Origin: Williamsia serinedens
Lineage (GTDB): Bacteria; Actinomycetota; Actinomycetes; Mycobacteriales; Mycobacteriaceae
NCBI RefSeq assembly: GCF_024171725.1
Contig: NZ_JAMTCG010000008.1
Span: 1-64,000 of the forward strand
Length of the DNA stretch: 64,000 nucleotides
Direction of reading: 5' to 3'
The notes under the pieces were generated by a model. The model was given only the letters and a program-made list of their open reading frames with translations. It did no database searches and was not told where the DNA came from. This document shows, one piece after another, positions 8,921-18,987 of the stretch (the stretch's first letter is position 1; each line of letters begins with the position of its first letter). The translations under genes and the position numbers were made by a program.

Positions 8921-9696
8921 CCGACTCCGAGTACGTGTCCGAGTCCGACGGAGTACTGACGATCACCGTGTCGACGGCCGCGGCGGGCACGTCGTTGGCG
9001 CCGGGCGCTCTCGTCGACGGCGCCGCGGCGCTGCGCGAGGTCGCCGGCGGACGACGCGACGTCGGGGCCGTCCTGCTGGTGGGCGCGGGAGCGAACTTCT
9101 GCGCGGGCGGCGACGTACGCGCGTTCGCCGGTGCGGACGACCGCTCGCTGCTCATCCGCGACCTGGCCGACACGTTCCACGAGTTCATCCGAGCGCTCCG
9201 CGATGCCGACCGGCCCGTGGTCGCAGCGGTCACCGGCTGGGCCGCCGGCGCCGGGATGAGCATCGTCCTGCACGCCGACGTCGCCGTCGCCGGCCCGTCC
9301 AGCCGTCTGCGACCCGCCTATCCCGGCATCGGGCTCACACCCGACGGCGGCATGACCTGGATGCTGTCGCGCGCGGTGGGTCCCGCCCGTGCGCGACGGA
9401 TCATCCTCACCGACGAGATCGTCGACGCCGACGCCGGACTCGCGCTCGGCGTGCTGTCGACCGTCGTGGCCGACGACGACGTGCGGACCACCGCAGCGGA
9501 CACGGCTCGCACGTTGGCCGACGGTCCACGCGAGGCACTCTCGGCGGCGAAGGATCTGCTGACCGCCGCGCTCACGACCGATCTCGACGAGCACCTCGAC
9601 CTCGAGGCCGCGTCGATAGCGCGGATGGCCGGACGTCCCGACGGGATCGAGGGCGTCGACGCGTTCGTGGAGCGACGCCGACCCTCGTTCTCCTGA
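8917..9696 (+). CDS. Enoyl-CoA hydratase/isomerase (crotonase family)
   Basis: A 259-residue crotonase-fold protein. The oxyanion-hole blocks are GANFCAGGDVRAF (about residues 53-65) and WAAGAGMSIVLHADVAVAG (about 108-126). The catalytic region reads YPGIGLTPDGGMTWMLSR, with Asp where classical hydratases have a Glu, as in PaaG-type isomerases. This suggests isomerase or altered hydratase activity. It is the last gene of the operon and would act on the enoyl-CoA made by the two dehydrogenases upstream. A strong hairpin overlaps its stop. Confidence 0.85.
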   Translation: MTDSEYVSESDGVLTITVSTAAAGTSLAPGALVDGAAALREVAGGRRDVGAVLLVGAGANFCAGGDVRAFAGADDRSLLIRDLADTFHEFIRALRDADRPVVAAVTGWAAGAGMSIVLHADVAVAGPSSRLRPAYPGIGLTPDGGMTWMLSRAVGPARARRIILTDEIVDADAGLALGVLSTVVADDDVRTTAADTARTLADGPREALSAAKDLLTAALTTDLDEHLDLEAASIARMAGRPDGIEGVDAFVERRRPSFS

Positions 9697-9717
9697 CTCG
9701 AGTTCTCGCGTCAGGAG
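9690..9717. terminator. Bidirectional terminator between convergent genes
   Basis: CTCCTGAC pairs perfectly with GTCAGGAG across a 12-base loop. The hairpin overlaps the hydratase stop and ends one base before the convergent oxidoreductase stop at 9718. No T-run follows, as is usual in high-GC actinomycetes. Confidence 0.6.
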
Positions 9718-10797
9718 TCAGGCCTTCGCGACCAATCCCCGACCGGTGATCAGCGGGAGGTCCAGTGCCGTCACGAGTCCCGGCCGGGCCGCGACCACGG
9801 CCTCGACCGCGTTGACGAGACGCATGGCGGTGGTGATCATGCCGGAGATGTTGTGGTCGCCGTTCTCACCCTTGTGGACGAAGTCGACGGTCATCATCGG
9901 CTCACCGGTGATCTCGACCCGGTAGCAGCCGTCACCCGTCGTCGGCGTCGGCCAGTCGGGGCGCTGCGCAGGATGGGTGCGGGTGATGTGGTCGAGGACG
10001 ACGCGCTCGACGCCGTCGACCGTGCCCGCCACCTGGAACCGCACCGCGGCCATCGTCCCGGCGGCGATGTCGACGGAGACGGTCGAGATGTCCTCCTCCG
10101 CCGCGTACTTCTCGACGTGTTCGTTGAGCGGCTCGTCGAGCACGAGGTCGAGTCCGGCGGCGATCTGGCGGACGACGCTGCCCCACGCCATCGACAGCAC
10201 GCCGGGCGTGAAGAGCATCGGCGTCTCGTCGAGCGGCTTGCCGAAGCCGAAGATCTCCCGCATGACGACGGGTTGGTAGTAGGTCGAGTAGTCGGCGATC
10301 TCGTAGCACCGCACCTGGTCGATGCGCTGCGACAGACTCGTGAACGACAGCGGCAGAATGTCGTTCGCGAATCCGGGGTCGATGCCGTTGACGTGCAGGC
10401 TGGCGTTGCCCTGCACCCCTGCGGCATGCACCCGCTGTACGAGATCGTCGGGGACGACGCCCGTCGGGAACTGCAGCAGCACCGGTCCCGACGAGACGAC
10501 GTTGATGCCGTTCTCGAGGAAGAACACGAGGTCGTCGATGGCCTCGAAGATGCGGTCGTCGGTCATCGCGGTGTGCACGATGGCATCCGGCTTCAGCGCG
10601 ATGAGTGCGTCGCGGTCGTTCGTGGCCTGCACCCCGAGGTCGCGTCCGAGATCGGCGAGGTCACCGGCGTCGCGGCCGACCTTGGCGGGGTCGGACACCC
10701 ACACCCCGACCAGCTCGAGTTCCGGACGTGCGTCGATCCCGGCGATCGCGTGCCGCCCGACCGTGCCCGTCGACCATTCGACCACTCGCAGTGTCAT
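9718..10797 (-). CDS. DapB-like NAD(P)-dependent oxidoreductase under a KstR-type box
   Basis: A protein of 359 residues with an N-terminal Rossmann fold (VVEWSTGTVGRHAIAGI) like dihydrodipicolinate reductases and 2,4-diaminopentanoate dehydrogenases. It is not lysine-pathway DapB, which is shorter and has a different tetrahydropicolinate-binding segment. The ATG at 10797 follows GAGAGGG; the longer frame to 10842 would run through the operator. A perfect KstR palindrome lies 38 bases upstream, so it is probably derepressed during steroid catabolism (inference). The substrate is unknown; such proteins are often mislabelled diacylglycerol kinases or dihydrodipicolinate reductases in databases. 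Confidence 0.8.
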   Translation of the reverse strand: MTLRVVEWSTGTVGRHAIAGIDARPELELVGVWVSDPAKVGRDAGDLADLGRDLGVQATNDRDALIALKPDAIVHTAMTDDRIFEAIDDLVFFLENGINVVSSGPVLLQFPTGVVPDDLVQRVHAAGVQGNASLHVNGIDPGFANDILPLSFTSLSQRIDQVRCYEIADYSTYYQPVVMREIFGFGKPLDETPMLFTPGVLSMAWGSVVRQIAAGLDLVLDEPLNEHVEKYAAEEDISTVSVDIAAGTMAAVRFQVAGTVDGVERVVLDHITRTHPAQRPDWPTPTTGDGCYRVEITGEPMMTVDFVHKGENGDHNISGMITTAMRLVNAVEAVVAARPGLVTALDLPLITGRGLVAKA

Positions 10798-10834
10798 CGC
10801 GCCCTCTCGTCTCGCCTGCCCCGTGGGCCGAGAG

Positions 10835-10848
10835 TAGAACACGTTCTA
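10835..10848 (-). promoter_or_regulatory. KstR-type operator
   Basis: TAGAACACGTTCTA matches the published KstR consensus TnnAACnnGTTnnA, with six-base inverted arms around AC. It lies just upstream of the DapB-like gene, at promoter distance. The same core occurs before hsaA. KstR is a TetR-family repressor released by cholesterol-derived acyl-CoA. Confidence 0.85.
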
Positions 10849-10900
10849 GTTCACCAGGGTCGGATTGACCGACTCCGATCCGCTCGACCTCACGCCGTTC

Positions 10901-11101
10901 GTTGGGCAGCAGGAACCGTTGGTTGGGCAGCAGGAACCACCTGTTGGGCAGCAGGGACACCCCGGGCGCAACAACCGCCCGACGAATGGTTCCCCGTGCC
11001 CAACGAGCGGTCCCGGGTGCCCGACGAACGGTTCCGGGTGCCCAACGAGCGGTCCCGGGTGCCCAACGAACGGTTCCTGGTGCCCAACGAGCGGGGCGGG
11101 A
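10901..11101. repeat. Head-to-head arrays of a 21-bp repeat
   Basis: Array A has three units, GTTGGGCAGCAGGAACC starting at 10901, 10922 and 10943. Array B has five clear units beginning GTGCCC at 10996, 11017, 11038, 11059 and 11080, plus a degenerate one at 10975. All periods are exactly 21 bases. The reverse complement of array A, GGTTCCTGCTGCCCAAC, matches array B GGTTCCTGGTGCCCAAC at 16 of 17 positions, so the arrays are inverted copies around a short centre. Located between the purL stop and the KstR box; no gene is supported here. Confidence 0.9.
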
Positions 11102-11141
11102 TGGCGTGCCGGGACGCGGAGCGGTGCCGGCCGGCGAGGCA

Positions 11142-13427
11142 TCAGCCGAAGAGCGCCGGCAGCGTCCCCTCGTGAACCGAGCGCAGCTCCTCGAGCGACA
11201 CGGTGAAGTGGTCCTGGATCTCGACGGAATCCATCGCTTGATCGGCGACGCCGACGCGGTCCCACGGAAGCTGTCGGGCGTCGAGCATCGCCGTGAAGCG
11301 GGTCTCCTCGGTGCGCGGCACCGATACCAACACCCGACCGGCCGACTCGGAGAACAGGTACACGAACGGGTCGGCACCCTCGGGCAGCACGATCCGGCAG
11401 CCGGACTCGCCGGCCAGCGCGGACTCGACGACCGTCGACGCGAGACCGCCCTCCGACAGGTCGTGGGCCGACGAGATCAGCCCGTCGCGCGACGCGGCGG
11501 TGAGGATCTCGGCGATCAGACGCTCGCGGTCCAGGTCGACGGCCGGTGGGACGCCACCGAGGTGGTCGTGGACGACCTGCGCCCAGATGGAGCCGTCGAA
11601 CTCGTCGCGGGTCTCCCCGAGCAGGATCAGCGTCTCCCCCGGCTCGGCGCCGAACCCGGTCGGGATCCGGCGGTGCACGTCGTCGATGACACCGAGCACG
11701 CCGACGACCGGCGTCGGGAGGATGGGCGTCGAACCGGTCTGGTTGTAGAAGCTGACGTTGCCGCCGGTGACCGGGATGCCGAGATGCGCACAGCCGTCGG
11801 CCAATCCGCGGACCGCCTGCGAGAACTGCCACATCACGGCGGGGTCCTCGGGCGAGCCGAAGTTCAGACAGTTCGTGACCGCGGTCGGCGCCGCGCCGGT
11901 GACGGCCACGTTGCGGTAGGCCTCGGCCAGAGCGAGCTGGGCCCCCCGGTAGGGGTCGAGGTAGGTGTAGCGACCGGACGCGTCGGTGGCCAGGGCGATC
12001 CCGCGTCCCGACGACTCGTCGATCCGGATGACCCCGGAGTCGGCGTACTCGGCGAGCACGGTGTTGCCGCGCACGTACCGGTCGTACTGCTCGGTGATGA
12101 ACTTCCGGCTGCACAGCGCCGGGGAGGCGATCATGCGCAGCAACGTCTCCCGCAGGTCGTCCGACGTCGCCGGCCGCGCGAGTCCGGCTGTCGTGGAACC
12201 GATCACCTCGTCCTGCCACTCCGGACGCTCCACCGGACGCTGGTAGACGGGACCCTCGTGCGCGACGGTGCGCGGCGGCACGTCGACGACGGTCTCACCG
12301 TGCCAGGTGATCTCGAGCCGGTCGCCGTCGGTGACCTCGCCGATGACCGTGGCGAGCACATCCCACTTGCGACAGACCTCCATGAAGGCGTCGACGTTGT
12401 CCGGGCTGACGACGGCGCACATGCGCTCCTGGGATTCGCTGGAGAGCACCTCGGCCGGGGTCATCCCCTCGGCGCGCATCGGGACCTTCTCCAGGTCGAC
12501 GTGCATCCCGCCGTCACCGGCGGCCGCGAGTTCCGATGTCGCGCAGGCGAGTCCGGCACCACCGAGATCCTGGATGCCGATGACCAGACCCGCGTGGTAC
12601 AGCTCGAGGCAGCACTCGATGAGCACCTTCTCGGTGAACGGGTCACCCACCTGCACCGACGGCAGCTTCTTACGGTTCGGACCACCCTCGCCGGAGTCGT
12701 CGAACGTCTCCGACGCCAGCACGGACACGCCGCCGATGCCGTCGAGGCCGGTCCGTGCGCCGAACAGGATGATCTTGTTGCCCGCGCCCGACGCGAACGC
12801 CAGGTGCAGGTCCTCGGTGCGCAGCACACCCGCGCACAGGGCGTTCACGAGAGGGTTGCCGGCGTAGCTCGCGTCGAACACGGTCTCCCCACCGACGTTC
12901 GGCAGGCCGAGCGAGTTGCCGTAGCCGCCGACGCCGCGCACCACACCGTCGACGACCCGTCGGGTGTCGGGGGCGTCGGCGGGACCGAAGCGCAGCTGGT
13001 CCATCACCGCGATCGGACGGGCACCCATGGCCATGATGTCGCGGACGATGCCGCCGACGCCGGTCGCCGCACCCTGGTACGGCTCGACGTACGACGGGTG
13101 GTTGTGCGACTCGACCTTGAAGGTGACCGCCCAGCCGTCGCCGATGTCGACCACGCCGGCGTTCTCGCCGATTCCCGCGAGCATGGACGCCCGCATCTCC
13201 TCGGTGGTGGTCTCGCCGAAGTACCGCAGGTGCACCTTCGACGACTTGTAACTGCAGTGCTCCGACCACATCACCGAGTACATGGCCAGTTCCGCGTCGG
13301 TGGGGCGACGGCCCAGGATCTCGCGGATCCGCGCGTACTCGTCGTCCTTGAGTCCGAGCTCGCGGAACGGCTGCGGGGTGTCGGGGGTGTCGGCGGCGGA
13401 GGAGACGGTATCGACCTGTGCGCTCAC
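11142..13427 (-). CDS. purL: Phosphoribosylformylglycinamidine synthase II
   Basis: A 761-residue large subunit of FGAM synthase, the ATP-dependent fourth step of purine synthesis, working with PurQ and PurS. Seen: [15 protein letters not shown] near the N-terminus, [20 protein letters not shown] with the ATP/metal-binding His and Glu, [20 protein letters not shown], and the second half with [14 protein letters not shown] and SAHDLSEGG. Length matches the small PurL type (about 740-760). The GTG at 13427 is chosen because the family N-terminus starts soon after; upstream codons in the open frame are unlike PurL. It is divergent from eccA across about 116 bases. Confidence 0.96.
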   Translation of the reverse strand: MSAQVDTVSSAADTPDTPQPFRELGLKDDEYARIREILGRRPTDAELAMYSVMWSEHCSYKSSKVHLRYFGETTTEEMRASMLAGIGENAGVVDIGDGWAVTFKVESHNHPSYVEPYQGAATGVGGIVRDIMAMGARPIAVMDQLRFGPADAPDTRRVVDGVVRGVGGYGNSLGLPNVGGETVFDASYAGNPLVNALCAGVLRTEDLHLAFASGAGNKIILFGARTGLDGIGGVSVLASETFDDSGEGGPNRKKLPSVQVGDPFTEKVLIECCLELYHAGLVIGIQDLGGAGLACATSELAAAGDGGMHVDLEKVPMRAEGMTPAEVLSSESQERMCAVVSPDNVDAFMEVCRKWDVLATVIGEVTDGDRLEITWHGETVVDVPPRTVAHEGPVYQRPVERPEWQDEVIGSTTAGLARPATSDDLRETLLRMIASPALCSRKFITEQYDRYVRGNTVLAEYADSGVIRIDESSGRGIALATDASGRYTYLDPYRGAQLALAEAYRNVAVTGAAPTAVTNCLNFGSPEDPAVMWQFSQAVRGLADGCAHLGIPVTGGNVSFYNQTGSTPILPTPVVGVLGVIDDVHRRIPTGFGAEPGETLILLGETRDEFDGSIWAQVVHDHLGGVPPAVDLDRERLIAEILTAASRDGLISSAHDLSEGGLASTVVESALAGESGCRIVLPEGADPFVYLFSESAGRVLVSVPRTEETRFTAMLDARQLPWDRVGVADQAMDSVEIQDHFTVSLEELRSVHEGTLPALFG

Positions 13428-13543
13428 CGCGCCATCGTAGTGGGTGCGGGCCGTCCCGCTCGTGGGCGGCCGGTGGGCGCCGACGGTCCCCGCGGCTAGG
13501 GTGATCGGCGGGCATTCGTAGGTTTGTGCAGCGAGGGGGCGCG

Positions 13544-15343
13544 GTGGCCGACATCCGTCAGGCACGGCAGTTGTTCGACTTCGGCATCCTGTCGCTCGGC
13601 ATCCCCGTCGACGGCCAGGAGGCCGCCCGCGACCCCGGCCAGGCGGCACTGGCCTTCCAGCGGGCCTCCGAGCACGCACCCGACATGGCCGACGCCTGGC
13701 TCGGCCGGATCGCCTGCGGCGACGACGCCTCGCACAACCTCGCGAGCCTCTACCGGACCCGCGGCGCCCTGCACCAGGAACTCCGTCGGCTGGGGCTGCC
13801 GCCCGGGACGCTCGTCGGACGCTTCCCGACGGGCCTGTACATCGACTACCCGATCACGTCGACGACCGACGTGATCGCCGGCTATGCGGCGTCGTTGATC
13901 ACCGGCCTCGACCACGACGGCGCCGAGGAGGCCCTCGACGAGGTCCCCGCCCACGACGCGACGCCGATCGTCACCTACGTCCGAGCGATGCTGCACTTCA
14001 CGACGCAGCGCTGGCCCGACGTGCTGTCGGTGCTGTCGAGCGCCGCGGCCACCTGGACCGACGAGTACATGCTCGCGGGCGCGAACGTGATGATCGGTTC
14101 GGCGTGTGCACAGCTCGGGATGTTCACCGAGGCGAACCGTCGGCTCGAGCAGGCCGAGTCCGGGCCCATCCCCGCCGCCGTGACCGCCGCGATGTTCACC
14201 CACGGACTCGTCCTGCGGGAGGAGGGTCACGAGGACAAAGCCCGTGCCCTCTTCGAGCAGGTCTACTCCCGCGACCCGAACTTCTCCGCGAACGCCGAGG
14301 CGCTCCGGGATCCGCGCTACCGCCTCGTCGTCGTCGATCCCGAGCGGATCGCCCGCCGGACGAGGAGGTGGGATCCGTCGTCGGTGCCCGAGGAGCCGAG
14401 CGGCATCGACGCCGCCGCGTCCGGCGCAGGCAACGACCGTCTCGCCGAGGCCAAGGCCGAGCTCGACCGGCAGGTCGGCCTCGCGTCGGTGAAGAACCAG
14501 GTCGCGAAGCTGTCGTCGGCGGTCGCGCTGGCGAAGGTCCGCGCCGACAAGGGTCTGGCCAGTCAGTCCCGGAGCCTGCACCTCGCCTTCACCGGTCCGC
14601 CCGGCACCGGCAAGACGACGATCGCCCGCATCATCGCCAAGACGTACTGCGGCCTGGGGCTGCTGAAGTCCGACTCGATCGTCGAGGCAAGTCGTCGCGA
14701 CATGGTCGGTGAGCATCTCGGCAGCACCGCACCGAAGACGTCCGCCCTGATCGACCGCGCGCTCGACGGCGTGCTGTTCATCGACGAGGCCTACACCCTC
14801 ATCCAGACCGGGTTGTCCGGAGGCGACGCGTTCGGACGTGAGGCCGTCGACACCCTGCTCGCGCGGATGGAGGACAACCGCGACCGGCTCGTCGTGATCA
14901 TCGCGGGCTACGACGGCGAGATCGACCGACTGCTCGCGGCCAACGACGGCCTCGCGTCACGGTTCGCCCGACGGATCCGCTTCGAGTCCTACGAGCCCGC
15001 CGAGCTCGCCGAGATCGCGGAGGTCATCGCGAACGCCCGCGACTCCCAGCTGCCCGCGGAGTCGGTGCGCGTGATCCAGGAGGCGTGCGTGCCGCTGTGG
15101 TCCACGACGGTGACCGACCAGAGCGGCAACCAGGTCCGCCTCATCGACCTCGCCGGCAACGGCCGCTTCATCCGCAACGTGATCGAGTCCGCGGAGGAGG
15201 AGCGCGAGTTCCGACTCAGCTCCGGCGACGTCGACATCACCGACCTCGACGCCGACGCGCTCATGCGGATCGAACCCCGCGACGTGCAGACCGCGATCGA
15301 CCAGATACTCACGTCGATGAACCTGCACGCCCGCGTGCGCTGA
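13544..15343 (+). CDS. eccA: ESX type VII secretion AAA+ ATPase EccA
   Basis: A 599-residue protein with the EccA architecture: an N-terminal TPR-like helical domain (about 1-280) and a C-terminal CbxX/CfqX-type AAA+ domain. Walker A is GPPGTGKTT near residue 350 and Walker B is LFIDEAY near 410; a sensor Arg region follows in [11 protein letters not shown]. EccA is a cytosolic ATPase thought to recycle EspG chaperones from PE/PPE substrates. The GTG at 13544 is preceded by GAGGGGGCG. Unlike mycobacterial ESX loci, eccA stands alone here, next to purL and about 7 kb from eccC, but EspG, PE and PPE partners are in the same window. Confidence 0.92.
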   Translation: MADIRQARQLFDFGILSLGIPVDGQEAARDPGQAALAFQRASEHAPDMADAWLGRIACGDDASHNLASLYRTRGALHQELRRLGLPPGTLVGRFPTGLYIDYPITSTTDVIAGYAASLITGLDHDGAEEALDEVPAHDATPIVTYVRAMLHFTTQRWPDVLSVLSSAAATWTDEYMLAGANVMIGSACAQLGMFTEANRRLEQAESGPIPAAVTAAMFTHGLVLREEGHEDKARALFEQVYSRDPNFSANAEALRDPRYRLVVVDPERIARRTRRWDPSSVPEEPSGIDAAASGAGNDRLAEAKAELDRQVGLASVKNQVAKLSSAVALAKVRADKGLASQSRSLHLAFTGPPGTGKTTIARIIAKTYCGLGLLKSDSIVEASRRDMVGEHLGSTAPKTSALIDRALDGVLFIDEAYTLIQTGLSGGDAFGREAVDTLLARMEDNRDRLVVIIAGYDGEIDRLLAANDGLASRFARRIRFESYEPAELAEIAEVIANARDSQLPAESVRVIQEACVPLWSTTVTDQSGNQVRLIDLAGNGRFIRNVIESAEEEREFRLSSGDVDITDLDADALMRIEPRDVQTAIDQILTSMNLHARVR

Positions 15344-15443
15344 GCCATCCACCCCGCGCGGCGGGCATCTGTCCGATATAACCGGTGTCAGACGCCGTAC
15401 AGGGGTGCGCGGCGTGGTCATGGCGCAGTCACCGGGGAGTTCG

Positions 15444-18400
15444 ATGGAGTACCGCGTGCTCGGGCCGCTCGCGGTCGTCCGCGACGGCGTCCGCTGCGAA
15501 CTGGGATCGCCCAAACAGCGGGCGGTGCTCGCGCTGCTGCTCCTCGAACGGGGCCGCGCGGTGTCGACGGACCGACTCTGCGAGGCGATCTGGGGTGACG
15601 ACCAGCCCGGCAACGCGATGTCGAGCCTGCACGCCTACATCTCCAACCTGCGCCGCATCCTGCGTGACCCCGACTCGGGGACGTCGCCGATCGTGCGCCA
15701 GGCCCCCGGTTACCTCGCCGACGTTTCCGCCGAGGCCGTCGACGTCACCCGGTTCCGGGACCTGACCGCACGGGCCCGCGCACTCGGCGACGACGGCCGC
15801 TGGGACGAGGTGCTCGTCGCGACCGACACGGCGCTGCAGTTGTGGCAGGGTCCGCTGCTCAGCGACCTCGCCGACCTCCCCTGGGTGGGCGTGTACGCCG
15901 CCGGCCTCGCCGAGACGGAGACCGACTGCCGGGAGAACCGGATCACCGCGTTGCTCGCCACCGACCAGCTCACCTCGGCCGTGGCGGAGTCGACGGCGCT
16001 GCGGGAGCGGAACCCGTTGCGCGACAGGTCCTGCTGGCTGTCGGCGGTGTCGCTGTACCGCGCGGGGCGGGCGCCCGACGCGCTGGCGGTGCTGCGGGAG
16101 CACGCTCGTCACCTCGACGACGAGCTCGGACTGGAACCGGGACCGGAACTGCGAGCGGTGCAGCAGTCGATCCTCACCCACGACCCGGAACTCGCCGCGT
16201 GGCCCCGTCGGCCGGGCTGGACCGGCGCGCACGGCACCCAGGCGCCGGAGTCCCTGGGCGAGGAGCCGTCGACCGTGCCCGAGACACCGTCGCCCACCTC
16301 CCTCGTGGGGCGCCGGCGCGAGGTGGACGTCATCGACCGTGCCGTCGTCGACGCCCGTGCCGGCACGACGCGGTGGCTGACGTTCGTCGGTCCGCCGGGG
16401 ATCGGCAAGACGCGCCTCGCCCAGCACGCGAGCACGGCCGCCGGGGGCCGGGTGGTCTGGGCCCGCAACCCCGAGGAGACCACCCCGGCCTGGTGGACCC
16501 TGCGACAGGTGGTGCGCGGACTCGACGGCGACGTCGAGACGGTGGTCGCCGCACCCTACGGCGTCGACGCGGACACCGCGCGATTCGCGATATACGAACG
16601 TGTGCAGACCCTGGTGGAGGCCGCCGCCCGTCGGGCACCGGTGACGGTGGTGGTCGACGACCTGCAGTGGGCAGATCCGGCGTCGGTCGGCTGCCTGGCC
16701 TTCCTCGCCAGCGCGCTGAACGCCCTGCCGGTGCTCGTCGTGCTGACCGTGCGGGAGGGCGAGCACGACGGGTCCGTGACGCGCCTGCTCGCGGCGACCG
16801 CCCGCGACACCGGCAACCGACAGCTGTCCGTGCCGCCGCTGAGCCCGTCCGAGGTGGCGGTCCTCGCCGACCAGGTCGCCGAGGAGTCGCTGAGCGATCG
16901 TGAACGCGCCGACCTCGCCGAGCGCACCGGCGGCAACCCGTTGTTCGTGTCGGAGTACGCCCGCCTCTCGCGGGACGAACGGGCGGGCGGCGACATCCCC
17001 GTCGCCGTGCGGTCCGTCCTCGACCGTCGTCTCGCGTCGCTGCCCGACGAGGTCCGTGAGGTGCTGCAGGTGGCCGCGGTCATCGGCGACGACCTGGATC
17101 TGCGTGCGCTCACCGCGGTGTCGGGCACACCCACGGCGACGATCGCCGACCTGCTGGACCAGGCCGCCGACCACCGCATCATCACCGCGTCCGGCGGGGC
17201 CGACGGGTACGAGTTCGCCCACGGCCTGCTGCGGCAGGAGGTCCTCGCCACGATGCGGTCGTCGGCGCGACGCCGCGTCCACGCCCGGGTGGCCGAGCAC
17301 CTCGGCACGCTGCGTCCGACGGGTGACGTCCTCGGCAGACGCGCCCACCACATGGTGGCCGCCGGACCGCTGGTCGATCCGCTCGACGTCGTCGCCGCGT
17401 GTTCGGCCGCCGCCGACGACGCCGCGGCACGCTGGAGCTCGGAGGTCGCCGCCCGCTGGTGGCGTACCGCGATCGAGGCCTACGGTCACGTCGAGGCCGA
17501 CCGTCAGGTCGCGTCGGTCCGCGACGACCTCACGATGTCGCTCCTGCAGGCCGAGTCGCGGGCGGGACGCGGTCAGACCGTCATCGACACCGCGCGGGTG
17601 CAGATGCTCGAGGCGATGGACGCCGGCCGCGTCGCGACGACGGGCAAGCTCGCCGCCGCCCTGCTCCGATCCAGCGGCGGGTGGCCGTGGCAGGCGCCCA
17701 CCGCCGATCCCGGCCCGATCCTCGACGTCCTCGAACAGGCGCGACGGTTCACCGTCGACGACCCAGAGGCACACACCTCGGTGCTGGCGGCGCTCGCCGT
17801 CGGCCACTGCTACAACCCCGACTCGACGATCCCGGCCGAATGTCTTTCGCGGGCCGACGAACTCGCCGCCGCGTCCGGGTCGTCGGATCTCGCCGCCGAC
17901 GCCTTGCTCGGCTACCTGCTCACCTACTCCGGCGTCGCCCAGCACAGCCTCGCCAGCCTCGAACGCATCGCGCGCCTGCAGGCGCTGCATCACACACAGT
18001 CCCGCGTCGACACCGTCATCGGCCATTCCATCGCGACCATGGCCGCGATGAACCTCGGCGACATCACCCTCGCCGAGCGCCACCTCGCCGCCGGGATCGC
18101 CGGCAGCGAGGAGCTCCGACTGCCGGTCGTCCGCGCGCAGTTGCGGTGGATGGAGTCGACGATCGCACTGTGGCACGGCGACCTCGCCGGTGCGCGCCGC
18201 CAGTACCAGGTCGCCCGCGAGGTCCACGAGCAGACGGAACTCTACGTCGCGGGCAGCGGGATGATCGCCCTGATGACCTACGCCTGGGAGCGAGGCGCGT
18301 TGGCGGAGTTGGGGTTCGCCTCCGACGACCCCCTGCGGTGGATGCAGACCGTCGTCGACGAGGGCGGCGACAACGGCATGGTGGGCGTCGTGGTCGCGGG

Positions 18401-18875
18401 CACGGCCGCGATCGCCGGTGCCCGGGGTGACCGGCGGGTCGTGGAGACGATGCTGTCGCGCTGGTGGGCCAATCGCGGCGCCCACGTGTGGACGACCCTC
18501 GGCACGGCGACGTTGTTGGCGCACGTCGCGGTCGACCTCGAACTCACCGAGCACTTCGACCGGTTCGTCGCCGACCTCGAGCCGTTCGCCGACCGCGTCG
18601 CGATCGTCGGGCAGGTCGGCTGTGTGGGTCCCGTGTCGCTGGCGCTCGCCCGGCTCTACGCCGCGCTCGGCCGCGTCGAGGAGGCGCGGCAGCAGGCCCG
18701 GTACGCACTGGAACTCGGTGAGCGCACCGACGGTTTCCCGACGGTGCTGCGCGCGCGGCTCCTGCTCGCCCGCGTCGCCGAGCCGTCCCCGACCCGCGAC
18801 GCCGAACTCGCCGACATCCGGGCGCGCGCACGCGAGCTCGACATGCTCGGCGTGGCGGCCGCAGTCGGGGCCTGA
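15444..18875 (+). CDS. SARP/AfsR-like transcriptional regulator with AAA ATPase and TPR domains
   Basis: A regulator of about 1143 residues. Order: OmpR-type winged helix (about 1-90, with MEYRVLGPLAVVRDG and SSLHAYISNLRRIL), bacterial transcriptional activation domain (about 95-245), AAA/NTPase with Walker A GPPGIGKTR near 316 and Walker B VVVDDLQWAD near 402, then long helical TPR-like repeats. The ATG at 15444 follows GGGGAG; ATG 15420 or GTG 15405 are alternatives. SARPs bind 11-bp-spaced direct repeats beside the -10 box, and such repeats lie directly downstream, before the oxidase gene. It most likely activates that four-gene cluster; the signal sensed is unknown. Confidence 0.88.
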   Translation: MEYRVLGPLAVVRDGVRCELGSPKQRAVLALLLLERGRAVSTDRLCEAIWGDDQPGNAMSSLHAYISNLRRILRDPDSGTSPIVRQAPGYLADVSAEAVDVTRFRDLTARARALGDDGRWDEVLVATDTALQLWQGPLLSDLADLPWVGVYAAGLAETETDCRENRITALLATDQLTSAVAESTALRERNPLRDRSCWLSAVSLYRAGRAPDALAVLREHARHLDDELGLEPGPELRAVQQSILTHDPELAAWPRRPGWTGAHGTQAPESLGEEPSTVPETPSPTSLVGRRREVDVIDRAVVDARAGTTRWLTFVGPPGIGKTRLAQHASTAAGGRVVWARNPEETTPAWWTLRQVVRGLDGDVETVVAAPYGVDADTARFAIYERVQTLVEAAARRAPVTVVVDDLQWADPASVGCLAFLASALNALPVLVVLTVREGEHDGSVTRLLAATARDTGNRQLSVPPLSPSEVAVLADQVAEESLSDRERADLAERTGGNPLFVSEYARLSRDERAGGDIPVAVRSVLDRRLASLPDEVREVLQVAAVIGDDLDLRALTAVSGTPTATIADLLDQAADHRIITASGGADGYEFAHGLLRQEVLATMRSSARRRVHARVAEHLGTLRPTGDVLGRRAHHMVAAGPLVDPLDVVAACSAAADDAAARWSSEVAARWWRTAIEAYGHVEADRQVASVRDDLTMSLLQAESRAGRGQTVIDTARVQMLEAMDAGRVATTGKLAAALLRSSGGWPWQAPTADPGPILDVLEQARRFTVDDPEAHTSVLAALAVGHCYNPDSTIPAECLSRADELAAASGSSDLAADALLGYLLTYSGVAQHSLASLERIARLQALHHTQSRVDTVIGHSIATMAAMNLGDITLAERHLAAGIAGSEELRLPVVRAQLRWMESTIALWHGDLAGARRQYQVAREVHEQTELYVAGSGMIALMTYAWERGALAELGFASDDPLRWMQTVVDEGGDNGMVGVVVAGTAAIAGARGDRRVVETMLSRWWANRGAHVWTTLGTATLLAHVAVDLELTEHFDRFVADLEPFADRVAIVGQVGCVGPVSLALARLYAALGRVEEARQQARYALELGERTDGFPTVLRARLLLARVAEPSPTRDAELADIRARARELDMLGVAAAVGA

Positions 18876-18882
18876 CAGTCCG

Positions 18883-18926
18883 CCCCAGCGGCTTCCAAGC
18901 GCTCTCCAAGCGCCGCGTCGCACTGT
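18883..18926 (+). promoter_or_regulatory. SARP-type operator and promoter: heptamer direct repeats at 11-bp spacing
   Basis: TCCAAGC occurs at 18894-18900 and 18905-18911, exactly 11 bases apart, with a weaker copy CCCCAGC at 18883, again 11 bases upstream. A possible -10 element, CACTGT, begins nine bases after the last heptamer. This matches the known geometry of SARP sites (7-bp repeats, 4-bp gaps, about 8 bp from -10). It lies between the SARP gene and the oxidase gene. Confidence 0.7.
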
Positions 18927-18987
18927 TCTCCCCGAGCCCCACACCACTCCGCGGACCGGGCCCGCGCATCAGGAGAGAGAACACACC

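Noticed and set aside
9718-10842. Lysine-pathway dapB
   Set aside because: The protein is about 100 residues longer than DapB, lacks its typical central motif, and sits behind a KstR box.
10902-13499. Long plus-strand open frame opposite purL
   Set aside because: It is antisense to purL and to the 21-bp repeats; its protein is low-complexity and Arg/Gly/Val-rich, as expected for a high-GC shadow frame.
13428-13679. N-terminal extension of PurL to the longer open frame
   Set aside because: The added residues are Arg/Pro/Gly-rich, unlike PurL, and overlap the eccA start region.
15429-18947. 1172-residue minus-strand open frame opposite the SARP gene
   Set aside because: The plus-strand frame has clear winged-helix, BTAD and Walker motifs; the opposite frame has none and biased composition.
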